64,000 bases of DNA from assembly GCF_014107495.1 (NCBI RefSeq), contig NZ_CP041969.1:868001-932000 (forward strand). Direction: 5' to 3'. The number at the start of each line of letters is the position of its first letter. Position 1 is the stretch's first letter. The DNA is from Cohnella cholangitidis. Lineage in GTDB: Bacteria > Bacillota > Bacilli > Paenibacillales > Paenibacillaceae. Below the pieces are notes generated by a model that saw only the letters and a list, made by a program, of their open reading frames with translations, was not told the DNA's origin and searched no databases. Below, one piece after another: positions 9,283 to 16,539 of this stretch. Made by a program: the position numbers and the translations under genes.

Positions 9283-9984
9283 GTGCCCGGTTTTATCACA
9301 TCGATAGCCCTGTTCTTGAAACAATTGTCTTTACTCGTCTCCTATGTCAAGAACAACGCGTTCCCGCAGCCTCTGACCGATGATGAAGAGGCGTTACATT
9401 TGCAACGGCTTGCGGAGGGTAACCCCGTGTCCCGCAACCTGCTTATCGAGCACAACCTGCGTTTAGTTGCCCATATCGTCAAGAAGTTCGACAATACCGG
9501 CGAAGACTTGGAAGATCTCATCTCCATCGGAACGATCGGGCTTATTAAAGCGATCGAAAGCTTCCAACCGAACAAAGGAACGAAGTTGGCCACATTCGCT
9601 GCCCGTTGCATCGAAAACGAGATACTCATGCACTTAAGGTCTTTAAAGAAAACCCGAAAGGACGTGAGCTTGCACGACCCGATCGGAACGGACAAGGAAG
9701 GCAACGAAATCACTCTTCAAGATATCCTCGGAACGGAGCCGGACGAGGTCGTCGAGAAGGTGCAGCTCAAAATCGAGAAAAGCAAAATATACCGAAATCT
9801 CGACATTCTGGACGACCGCGAGCAGGAAGTCATCCGCGGCAGGTTCGGATTGGATGGCGGCGGCGATGAACGGACCCAGCGGGAAATCGCTCGCGAGCTT
9901 GGAATAAGCAGAAGCTACGTTTCGCGGATCGAGAAGCGGGCATTGATGAAGCTCTATCACGAGTTCTATAAAGCTAAGCGATGA
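9283..9984 (+). CDS. sigK: late mother-cell sigma factor SigK (complete copy)
   Basis: A 233-residue sigma-70 family factor that directs late mother-cell transcription (cortex, coat, maturation). The N terminus from GTG 9283 (GGAGGTGG upstream) gives the short hydrophobic pro-sequence [31 protein letters not shown], as in pro-SigK, which is removed on activation. Region 2 ([54 protein letters not shown]) and region 4 ([42 protein letters not shown]) are intact. From codon 65 onward it is duplicated almost exactly at 12742-13284. This copy is complete and should need no DNA rearrangement, unlike skin-interrupted sigK. Divergent from spoVAC. Confidence 0.96.
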   Translation: MPGFITSIALFLKQLSLLVSYVKNNAFPQPLTDDEEALHLQRLAEGNPVSRNLLIEHNLRLVAHIVKKFDNTGEDLEDLISIGTIGLIKAIESFQPNKGTKLATFAARCIENEILMHLRSLKKTRKDVSLHDPIGTDKEGNEITLQDILGTEPDEVVEKVQLKIEKSKIYRNLDILDDREQEVIRGRFGLDGGGDERTQREIARELGISRSYVSRIEKRALMKLYHEFYKAKR

Positions 9985-10016
9985 ACTCCATAGAAAACAA
10001 GAAATGACCGACAATC
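9475..10016 (+). repeat. left copy of a 542-bp direct repeat (sigK 3' part)
   Basis: Covers sigK from the IVKK codons to the stop and 32 bases beyond. It aligns with 12742-13284 with only two substitutions inside the coding part, one substitution and one inserted A at the stop region. Identity begins abruptly at 9475 and ends at 10016, in the loop of the sigK terminator, so the second arm of the terminator is missing from this copy. Confidence 0.97.
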
Positions 10017-10032
10017 TGCTTTGATTTGGTAT

Positions 10033-10110
10033 TATCCCCTTCAGGTAGACACTCGTAAAAACCTCCATGTTATCATGGAGGCTTGAGTGCCACTTGGAGG
10101 GGATATTTTT
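10033..10110 (+). other. hairpin burying the Shine-Dalgarno of a transposase remnant
   Basis: TATCCCCTTCAGGT...CACTC and GAGTGCCACTTGGAGGGGATA form the outer arms, and CCTCCATG-TTAT-CATGGAGG an inner perfect hairpin. It is followed by TTTTT and then ATG 10111. The ribosome site GGAGGGG lies in the 3' arm and would be paired in any transcript entering from outside, a known IS strategy. It may also act as a terminator. Confidence 0.7.
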
Positions 10111-10190
10111 ATGGCTAGAAAGGAACAAACAATCCAAACGTATCTGAAGAATTCCAATTGAAGGCGTCAGAGCGTATTTACGTTGTGAGC
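10111..10190 (+). pseudogene. remnant of IS3-type transposase orfA, 5' end only
   Basis: ATG 10111 reads MARKEQTIQTY and then stops. With one T restored at about 10143 and one G at about 10166 it continues YSEEFQLKAVRAYLR, the typical start of the helix-turn-helix OrfA of IS3-type elements (pattern Y..EFK.KAVR.Y). The match is lost after about 10190 and no OrfB/DDE domain follows. It marks the left side of the foreign segment between the two sigK copies. Both apparent breaks are single-base losses in doublets, so sequencing error may add to real decay. Confidence 0.65.
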
Positions 10191-10748
10191 ATTTCATTCA
10201 AAGCCATTGATTATGGATTATCTTTTCCTTTTCTTATGGCGAGGTTTCTCAAGTTGAGATCGTAGTGCTTCATTCATTTGAGAAAATGGGCGAATTTATC
10301 CGGCGCATTCCGAATTTCTTGAGCCAAACCATTCCGCCCAAAAGAATAATTTTGGTGAAGTCCTAACTGTAGTCGACGAGATTATTCGGCTAAATTGCAA
10401 TCATAGAAATTCTCGAGAACGAATAATCCTTTCACCCCGTCTCCGCCGCGGAGTAGAAGAAAAGTTGTGACCATCCGGGCCGTTCGGCCAATTCCCATCC
10501 AAATACGGATAGATTGTTATAAACTGCCACATAAAAATCCTTGCTTTGATTGGAACCGGCACCGAATAAGTCTCCGGAGAGTTAATCCAAACAACCATAT
10601 CCTCCATCAATAAAGGGACATTCACCGGGAGTTGCCTTCTTTGGCCTCATCCAGTTATTCCAAAGCTTTCATTAAGTTAGGTAACAAAATCATTAATATC
10701 AAAATACAAATAGTATTTTATGATTTTTCAAGGTTCATTTCCCTCCTA
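10191..10748. other. AT-richer stretch with coding debris, nothing intact recognised
   Basis: About 560 bases without a recognisable gene. On the minus strand at about 10260-10370 a short open stretch reads LGLHQNYSFGRNGLAQEIRN and ends in a stop. A 74-codon minus-strand frame at 10401-10625 (MNVPLLMEDMVVWINSPETY...) matches no family I know and ends in an arginine-rich tail. No ribosome site is convincing. I read this as decayed coding sequence in the inserted segment. Confidence 0.5.
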
Positions 10749-11535
10749 TTATTTTTTAACTCCAATAAAACCCTCTGAATAGTCTCCAACCCAGGAATAT
10801 TTTGGGTATGTCTTTATGTCGCCATGTATATCTATTATTGCCCATTCATCTTGATAGACTACGTTCGCATAACCATTCTTATAAGGGTTTACATCATCAA
10901 ATTGGAAGTCAATTCTAACCTCCCCCTTAATATCAATAAAACCCCATTTTTTATTTTTGCGAACTGGAGCTAACCCATTTGAAAACTGCCTAGCTTCTTT
11001 ATATTGCGGTGATATGACCTCTTCTCCATTTGAATTTATAAGTCCATATTTATTAGCTCTTCTGAAGAAAACAATGCCTTCATTGAAGGGTGAAATATAA
11101 TCATATTTCCAAGTGACTATTTCCTTTCCAGATCGATCAATAAAACTGTAATGGTTATCCTTCATTATCGTTGCATAACCTTCCGTAAATAAGGTTGCAC
11201 GATCCCATTTACAAGGAATAACTACCTGGCCTGTAATATCAATGAATCCATATTTGTCATTACGAAACACCAATCCTAACCCCTCAGTAATCATGATTAA
11301 GTCTGATATGCCAGCCTAATTTACTCGATTGATTAAATACAGGAGCAAGACCACTACAAAAAGGGCGACAGTGTGTATATGGACCAGGATCAATTAATTC
11401 GCCCTTTAGGTTGATGTAATAGTATTTATCTCCTTTTTGTACACATGCATATCCCTCTAAAAAAGAATAAGTTTGGTTATATTCAGGCGCAATGATTTCG
11501 TTTCCATTGATATCAATAAATCCGAACATCAACAT
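10749..11535 (-). pseudogene. WG-repeat protein, split by a frameshift
   Basis: WG (KWG) repeat domain, a beta-rich repeat often found in immunity proteins or surface-associated proteins. The 5' part from ATG 11535 (GGGGGAATGTTG upstream) has repeats such as FGFIDINGNEIIAPEYNQTYSF and ends at 11284. The 3' part continues in another frame with KYGFIDITGQVVIPCKW, YSFIDRSGKEIVTWKY, KYGLINSNGEEVISPQY and KWGFIDIKGEVRIDFQF. The join near 11290-11330 needs a +1 or -2 shift and probably also lost sequence, so this is not the simple one-base loss seen in the core genes. Lying right after an HNH toxin tail, it may be the matching immunity gene; this is inference from position. Confidence 0.75.
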
Positions 11536-11581
11536 TCCCCCTTAATAATTTTAAACAAATCACAAACAATTTATGTTTTAT

Positions 11582-11720
11582 TCAGCGTAATGGAATTAAG
11601 TTACTATACGAGTTAGAGCCACCACAATCTATCGGACGTATATGATGTACTTCCCAAGCAAGTTTATCGAACTTTTTAAGTACCTAACCAGGTGCTGGTA
11701 ATGGCCCCATATAAACAATT
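11582..11720 (-). pseudogene. C-terminal fragment of an HNH/LHH-type nuclease
   Basis: Reading the minus strand from about 11683 to the TGA at 11582 gives VLKKFDKLAWEVHHIRPIDCGGSNSYSNLIPLR. The order HH.RPI..GG.N...NL.PL is the signature of the C-terminal HNH/LHH nuclease domain of polymorphic (LXG, Rhs, pre-toxin) toxins. An in-frame TAG lies just upstream (about 11684), preceded by GPLPAPG. No toxin body is present, so this is an orphan or decayed tail. The WG-repeat gene follows 46 bases downstream in the toxin-then-immunity order. Confidence 0.6.
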
Positions 11721-11828
11721 GAAAATTGATTGGAATAACGAAAGAGGTACTTATCATGAAAAAAGGAGAATAACCATTAAATTTAACTTGGTTGTTCCCC
11801 ATTGTTGTAATTATGTAATAACCCCATA

Positions 11829-12416
11829 TTATTTAATTAACTGTTGCTCAATCAATTCAACCCATTGTGGAATTTGTACCGCGCGAGTTTTTATCTCACC
11901 ATAGTCAGCCTCAAGAACAATTTCACCATATGATTCACTATTATCAATAACGATTAGGTGATCAATTAAATGAAGATTAGTAAGTAAATTTCGAATAGAC
12001 GTCTCATGCCGCCTCATTATGTCATCGGAGGCAATGTGATGCCCTCCATTCTTAACGCGAACTGCAACTCTCTCTATATTCAATCGATAATCACCAAGTC
12101 CGACATAAAACATGGTGATTTCAAACCCATTTGCCTTGGCTTCTTGCATATGGCGAATCGCGTTTCCGCCAGCCAATGTTGTTTCGACTGAAAAATCACG
12201 TTTGTAACGAATGCAATCCCTGGCTAGCTTAATGGCTTCTTTCCCCGCTGATACCTTTCGACGTTCTGGATTAACGGAATCGATTCTTCGTGCCAAAGCA
12301 TCGGGATCTATATTAACACCGATCCCGAGTCGATCCACGATCAAATTTCGGATAGTACTCTTTCCGCTTCCGTTGTTTCCAGCAAATACAAACATGATTG
12401 CTGAAGGATCACTCAT
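11829..12416 (-). CDS. zeta-toxin-like P-loop kinase
   Basis: A 195-residue protein. From ATG 12416 it reads [20 protein letters not shown]: the Walker A GNNGSGKST begins near residue 12. Then come NIDPDALARRI, FSVETTLAGGNAIRHMQEAKANGFEITMFYVGL and RVKNGGHHIASDDIMRRHETSIRNL, the conserved blocks of zeta-toxin / AAA_33 family proteins; true zeta toxins phosphorylate UDP-N-acetylglucosamine. Whether this one is a toxin or only a related kinase is not known. The start overlaps the 58-codon upstream gene by 8 bases, an arrangement common for toxin-antitoxin pairs. Part of the AT-richer inserted segment. Confidence 0.85.
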   Translation of the reverse strand: MSDPSAIMFVFAGNNGSGKSTIRNLIVDRLGIGVNIDPDALARRIDSVNPERRKVSAGKEAIKLARDCIRYKRDFSVETTLAGGNAIRHMQEAKANGFEITMFYVGLGDYRLNIERVAVRVKNGGHHIASDDIMRRHETSIRNLLTNLHLIDHLIVIDNSESYGEIVLEADYGEIKTRAVQIPQWVELIEQQLIK

Positions 12417-12585
12417 GGGCGAGATCCTTATCGTCGATGGGAATAATATCCCCGTTATTATATTCTTTAACAATTTGACCTTGGTCCGTTTTATAGACGA
12501 TATAGGTATCATTAGCTTTAGCATCGAGCTTCGCGCGATCACCTGTGAGCTTGATTAACTTTTTCAGATCTTGAATATGATTCAT
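12409..12585 (-). CDS. 58-residue partner of the zeta-like kinase (possible antitoxin)
   Basis: ATG 12585 opens [20 protein letters not shown] and the protein ends [14 protein letters not shown]. It has an alpha-helical, Lys-rich first half and a second half ([20 protein letters not shown]) that looks like a small beta hairpin. It overlaps the kinase start by 8 bases on the same strand, so the two are almost certainly co-translated. It is not similar to the epsilon antitoxin that I can see. Small acidic-ended proteins of this kind often precede zeta-like kinases in Firmicutes; an antitoxin role is inferred from position only. The ribosome site (GGACGGTG) is weak. Confidence 0.7.
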   Translation of the reverse strand: MNHIQDLKKLIKLTGDRAKLDAKANDTYIVYKTDQGQIVKEYNNGDIIPIDDKDLAHE

Positions 12586-12741
12586 GGCAATTCACCGTCC
12601 AATTCTCATCCATGTTATATCGTCAATTATATCACAAGAACACTACATCATCTCGCATCCACTATCGTTCAACCAGCTTCACCGCACCAACACCCCCGTA
12701 AACACCAACCGCACCCCCTCCTTACATCGGTTTGTGTTTAC
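12586..12741. other. junction segment before the second sigK copy
   Basis: No gene. The last part (about 12676-12730) is almost free of G on the plus strand, so the minus strand is GT-rich with several G runs. The 8-mer TTACATCG occurs twice (12722-12729 and 12738-12745), the second time running into the sigK repeat at 12742. Confidence 0.6.
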
Positions 12742-13250
12742 ATCGTCAAGAAGTTCGACAATACCGGCGAAGACTTGGAAGATCTCATCTCCATCGGAAC
12801 GATCGGGCTTATTAAAGCGATCGAAAGCTTCCAACCGAACAAAGGAACGAAGTTGGCCACTTTCGCTGCCCGTTGCATCGAAAACGAGATACTCATGCAC
12901 TTAAGGTCTTTAAAGAAAACCCGAAAGGACGTGAGCTTGCACGACCCGATCGGAACGGACAAGGAAGGCAACGAAATCACTCTTCAAGATATCCTCGGAA
13001 CGGAGCCGGACGAGGTCGTCGAGAAGGTGCAGCTCAAAATCGAGAAAAGCAAAATATACCGAAATCTCGACATTCTGGACGACCGCGAGCAGGAAGTCAT
13101 CCGCGGCAGGTTCGGATTGGATGGCGGCGGCGATGAACGGACCCAACGGGAAATCGCTCGCGAGCTTGGAATAAGCAGAAGCTACGTTTCGCGGATCGAG
13201 AAGCGGGCATTGATGAAGCTCTATCACGAGTTCTATAAAGCTAAGCGGTG
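12742..13250 (+). pseudogene. 5'-truncated second sigK
   Basis: Encodes SigK from HIVKKF-equivalent (codon 65) to the end, including most of region 2 and all of region 4, in frame and undamaged. It lacks the pro-sequence and the start of region 2. The frame happens to stay open upstream to a TTG at 12571, but that extension is proline/histidine-rich antisense to the 58-residue gene and resembles no sigma factor, so I treat it as accidental. If translated, the product would be a DNA-binding fragment without part of the core-binding region. Confidence 0.85.
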
Positions 13251-13284
13251 AAACTCCATAGAAAACAAGAAATGACCGACAATC
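12742..13284 (+). repeat. right copy of the 542-bp sigK direct repeat
   Basis: Second copy of sigK from IVKK to past the stop (offset 3267, then 3268 after one inserted A). It joins the original downstream sequence, because only this copy keeps the full terminator stem. With 9475-10016 it brackets the 2,725-base foreign segment. Confidence 0.97.
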
Positions 13285-13310
13285 CGCCACGATTGCGGTC
13301 ATTTCTTGTT
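13264..13310. terminator. sigK terminator hairpin
   Basis: AACAAGAAATGACCG and CGGTCATTTCTTGTT arms with an extra CAATC/GATTG pair beyond a bulged A. The stem is about 20 bp. The plus side has only a broken T tract, while the minus side reads TTGTTTTC. The upstream sigK copy has only the first arm. Confidence 0.75.
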
Positions 13311-13453
13311 GATAGCCTTTTATGGCATAGGGCGAGCAACCAATCGGCTAATTTCCGGTAACGAAGAATATTTTCCACACTGACAAATGACCCGCATAAG
13401 TCTATAATAACAAAGGTACGAACCATTATCGGAATGTCTTAGAGGTGCATGAA

Positions 13454-14116
13454 GTGACCATTATTGTATACGATTTGGAAATGACCGTTCGACGCAAGAA
13501 AGGCCAGATCGCCGAAATCATCGAAATCGGAGCGGCTAAAGTCGGTTTGGTCGGCGATACCCCGCAAATCATCGATACGTTTCAATCATTCGTCAGACCT
13601 GTTATCGTTACTCAGTTAACGGAGGACACGACGTCTTTTACCGGAATTACGCAAGACGACGTGAACGGCGCGGGAACGCTCGCGGAAGTTCTTCGGGAAT
13701 ATACGGAATGGATGGGCGACGAAGAATATTTCCTGTGCGCGTGGGGACCAGACGACCAGCGTCAGCTCGTGCAGGAGTGCCGCCAACATCAAATTTCCAC
13801 GGACTGGATCGTTAACCATAACAATTTGCAAAAAATGCTGTCCAAAATATATAAGCTAGAGAAACATCAGCAGATGGGTCTGAAACCGGCGCTGGAAATG
13901 CTCGAAATCCCGTTCTCCGGATCCCATCACCGCGCCATGGACGACGCGATTAACACCGCCCAAATTCTCGTCAAGCTCTACGATCAATTCCAGTTTCGCC
14001 GCAACAAGCTAAGCGACGAACCTAAATTCGAGAGCGAGGTCGTTTACAAAACCGACCATTTCGAGAACTTGCCCTTCGCGGGACTGGCGAATCTATTCCC
14101 CGAGCAAAACAAGTAG
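13454..14116 (+). CDS. DEDDh-family 3'-5' exonuclease (KapD/RNase T-like)
   Basis: A 220-residue protein with the exonuclease motifs of the DEDDh family: VYDLEMT (Exo I), WGPDDQRQL (Exo II region), and HHRAMDDAINTAQIL (Exo III, H-x4-D). It resembles KapD, a sporulation inhibitor of Bacillus, and small oligonucleotide or RNA exonucleases. The GTG at 13454 is preferred over GTG 13445 because AGAGGTG lies at a normal distance before it. It directly follows the original sigK terminator, so in the ancestral layout it was the gene after sigK. Substrate unknown. Confidence 0.88.
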   Translation: MTIIVYDLEMTVRRKKGQIAEIIEIGAAKVGLVGDTPQIIDTFQSFVRPVIVTQLTEDTTSFTGITQDDVNGAGTLAEVLREYTEWMGDEEYFLCAWGPDDQRQLVQECRQHQISTDWIVNHNNLQKMLSKIYKLEKHQQMGLKPALEMLEIPFSGSHHRAMDDAINTAQILVKLYDQFQFRRNKLSDEPKFESEVVYKTDHFENLPFAGLANLFPEQNK

Positions 14117-14155
14117 CCGCGACTAATTCCTCGCGGCTACCGATTCGAATTCTCC

Positions 14156-15088
14156 TTATTTGACTCCCGGCATCCACGATTCCTTCAGCAGCCGAAGTGG
14201 CGGCTGCCCCAAAAGCTGCTCCCGAATGTTATCCCAAGCGGCGAACAGCAGCCTTTGCAGCTTCCATGCCGCTTGACCGGCCGCCTGAACGACGAGGCCG
14301 TGCCGCGCCGTACGGGCGACGCCATAGCGTACGTCTTCGGTCACCGCACCCGACTTCTCGATTGCCTCGCGCAACTTATCCGCTAGATCAGGCGTTATCC
14401 GATCCGAGAAAACCGAGAACATCCCCATATGAGTGAAACTGCCAAAACATCCGGCATTATCGATCTGCAACAACGATGGCTCCCATATTTGGCGCTGATA
14501 GTGAATAAGCTCTCCCCGATACCGAACGGTTACCCTTGCATCATAGCTTCGGAAAGCGAACGATTCTCCCCTAGATAGCCTTCCCGGACAGAAAATATCC
14601 CCCATCACGCATACGGAACCTTCTTCCAGATCGATCTCCGTGTCGGTCATGAACCCGGCGTTCCGGAACAGCATTACGGGCTCCGGCATCCATTCCAGCA
14701 CGGCATCGGCTTGCAATCTCAATCGTTGCTTCATTCGGGAATCATGGCCCGACTCGCAAGGATGGACCCTCGTATACGCTTGGTTAGTCGCATAGACGCG
14801 AACCCTTTCCCGAAGCTCCCAATCGAATAAATAGCGGTCTCCCTCGAGAAGTCCAGGGGAACCGTCCATTTGCACGACGGCCAGCTGTCGCCAATCGCCG
14901 GCCGACAGCGCGAACGTTTTGGCTATCTTTAGAGGCGAAGTGTGATAGCGCGCAATGAGCTCCGGTCGTCCGTTGACCAAGCCGACGACCGCTCGAAGCT
15001 CGGACAGCCTTTCGGTGGCCGGGGGCAATTCGGCTCCGATCGGACGGTCCGCCGCAGCCGCATTCTCCAAACTAGACGGCAGCCCCAT
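14156..15088 (-). CDS. ureD: urease accessory protein UreD
   Basis: Scaffold of the UreD-UreF-UreG complex that carries nickel and carbon dioxide to apo-urease. The sequence has the UreD-like blocks [70 protein letters not shown] and [30 protein letters not shown], close to UreD/UreH of Bacillales. It is the last gene of the operon and overlaps the ureG end by 17 bases. At 310 residues it is longer than usual (about 270). The N-terminal 25 residues are not conserved and the ribosome site before ATG 15088 is weak, so a later start is possible. Confidence 0.93.
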   Translation of the reverse strand: MGLPSSLENAAAADRPIGAELPPATERLSELRAVVGLVNGRPELIARYHTSPLKIAKTFALSAGDWRQLAVVQMDGSPGLLEGDRYLFDWELRERVRVYATNQAYTRVHPCESGHDSRMKQRLRLQADAVLEWMPEPVMLFRNAGFMTDTEIDLEEGSVCVMGDIFCPGRLSRGESFAFRSYDARVTVRYRGELIHYQRQIWEPSLLQIDNAGCFGSFTHMGMFSVFSDRITPDLADKLREAIEKSGAVTEDVRYGVARTARHGLVVQAAGQAAWKLQRLLFAAWDNIREQLLGQPPLRLLKESWMPGVK

Positions 15089-15746
15089 GATGTCCGGTCT
15101 CGTGCGCTACCCAATCCGCGACGGTGTCCAACCCTTGCCCCCCGAACAAATTCGTAAAGACGAACGGCCTTTCACCGCGCATATGACGGGAATCGTGCTC
15201 CATCACTTCCAAGCTCGCCCCCACGTAAGGCGCCAGATCGATCTTATTAATAATAAGCAGATCCGATCTCATAATTCCCGGACCGCCTTTGCGAGGAATT
15301 TTCTCCCCTTGCGCTACGTCGATGATGTAGATGAAACGATCGACGAGCTCGGGGCTGAACGCCGCCGCCAGATTGTCCCCGCCGCTCTCGATCAGGATCA
15401 AGTCCAAATCGGGAAACCGCTGCTCCAGCTCCTCGACCGCCTCGAAGTTCATTGACGCGTCTTCGCGAATGGCCGTATGCGGGCATCCTCCCGTCTCCAC
15501 TCCGATAATCCGATCGTTAGGCAAACAGCCCGTATCCGATAAAATCCGCGCGTCTTCCTTCGTATAGATATCGTTGGTGATGACGGCGAGATTGATTTTA
15601 TCCTTCAATTGAAAAGCCAGTTGCTCGACCAGTTTCGTTTTACCCGACCCTACCGGTCCGCCGATTCCGATCCGCATTGGGCGTCCTCCCGCGACTTGCG
15701 GAGTTTCCCATTCGTGATGATGATGTCCTTCTTTTCCTTGGCACAT
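15072..15746 (-). CDS. ureG: urease accessory GTPase UreG with His-rich N terminus
   Basis: SIMIBI-class GTPase that drives nickel insertion into urease. P loop GGPVGSGKT near residues 29-37, nickel-binding CPH motif in [17 protein letters not shown], and [11 protein letters not shown] for guanine recognition. The N terminus [14 protein letters not shown] has a Cys and a run of four His, unusual for UreG in operons that encode UreE. Since ureE is absent here, this tail may store or deliver nickel; that is inference. Located between ureF (41 bases upstream) and ureD. Confidence 0.97.
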   Translation of the reverse strand: MCQGKEGHHHHEWETPQVAGGRPMRIGIGGPVGSGKTKLVEQLAFQLKDKINLAVITNDIYTKEDARILSDTGCLPNDRIIGVETGGCPHTAIREDASMNFEAVEELEQRFPDLDLILIESGGDNLAAAFSPELVDRFIYIIDVAQGEKIPRKGGPGIMRSDLLIINKIDLAPYVGASLEVMEHDSRHMRGERPFVFTNLFGGQGLDTVADWVAHETGHHGAAV

Positions 15747-15787
15747 CGATAATCCCTCCGTTAACTAATGTAGATTTCATTGTAGCG

Positions 15788-16503
15788 TCAAGACATGAAA
15801 AGCCGGGAATACAACGTCTCGTGCCTAATCATCGCAAGTTCGGCCATAGGCATCGCGCTATACGCATCCGCCGGGTCCATCTCCCTGACTTTCGCCCAAG
15901 CTAACGAGATATCCGGGAACAAAGAGGCCGTCAACCGCTGAGCCTCCGTCTGACCCATGGAGATCAGACGCAACGCCGCATTCACGCAAGTAGCGACCGC
16001 AGTGTACAAATAACCTTCCGCCGCCCGTTCGAGGGGAACTTGCAGCTCGCGGCAGATGATGCCGTAGATAAGCGGGTAACTGCCGAAACAACGCCCGCCG
16101 CGAATATCTTCTTGCAGCTGGCGGATCATCGTCAACATAGACGGAAACAATTCGGGAGCCAGCTTAAGCAGCCTTCGTCCGATTTTCTCCATCCCGTCTC
16201 GCGACTCGGGAGCCAATCTTTGGAGATGTACGAGTTCTTCGATTCCATAGGCGTAACCATCACCATCATGAGATGATCTGGCATATGCCGCTTTAACGAT
16301 CATCAGGTCGCTAGTCGCCCAGCTATGCCGCAGCATCGCTTCCATATACGTGCGCAAGCTTGCTCCGTCTTGAATTTGTCCATCTTGTACAAGAGATTCC
16401 AGTCCGAAGGAATGGGCGAAGCTGCCGATGGGCAATGCCGAGTCAAGCAACAGCTGCAAGGAAAGCCAAGTTCCCGGGCAGCCGGCGCTTTTCCTTCCAA
16501 CAT
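15788..16503 (-). pseudogene. ureF: urease accessory protein UreF, one-base frameshift near the start
   Basis: UreF acts with UreD and UreG in urease maturation. The body (LQLLLDSALPIGSFAHSFGLESLVQ..., YLYTAVATCVNAALRLISMGQTEAQRL) is intact to the stop at 15788. The only start with a good ribosome site (AAAGGGGCGG) is ATG 16503, giving MLEGKAPAARELGFP, but it is in another frame. Adding one C to the coding-strand CC opposite 16460-16461 joins them as GFPLQLLLDSALPIGS. A TTG at 16459 could start the body directly but has no ribosome site. The most likely explanation is a missing base in the sequence, with a functional gene in the organism. Confidence 0.85.
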
Positions 16504-16539
16504 CAATTCAGATCCGCCCCTTTCCCTCTATAGAATCGA

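Noticed and set aside
12571..13251. A 226-codon open frame that seems to be a second sigma factor with its own N terminus
   Set aside because: The first 57 codons are antisense to the 58-residue gene and junction DNA, lack sigma features and have no ribosome site; only the repeat part is sigK.
9283..13284. A classic skin element interrupting sigK
   Set aside because: The upstream sigK is complete, no serine or tyrosine recombinase is encoded in the insert, and the repeats are 542 bp rather than a short core site.
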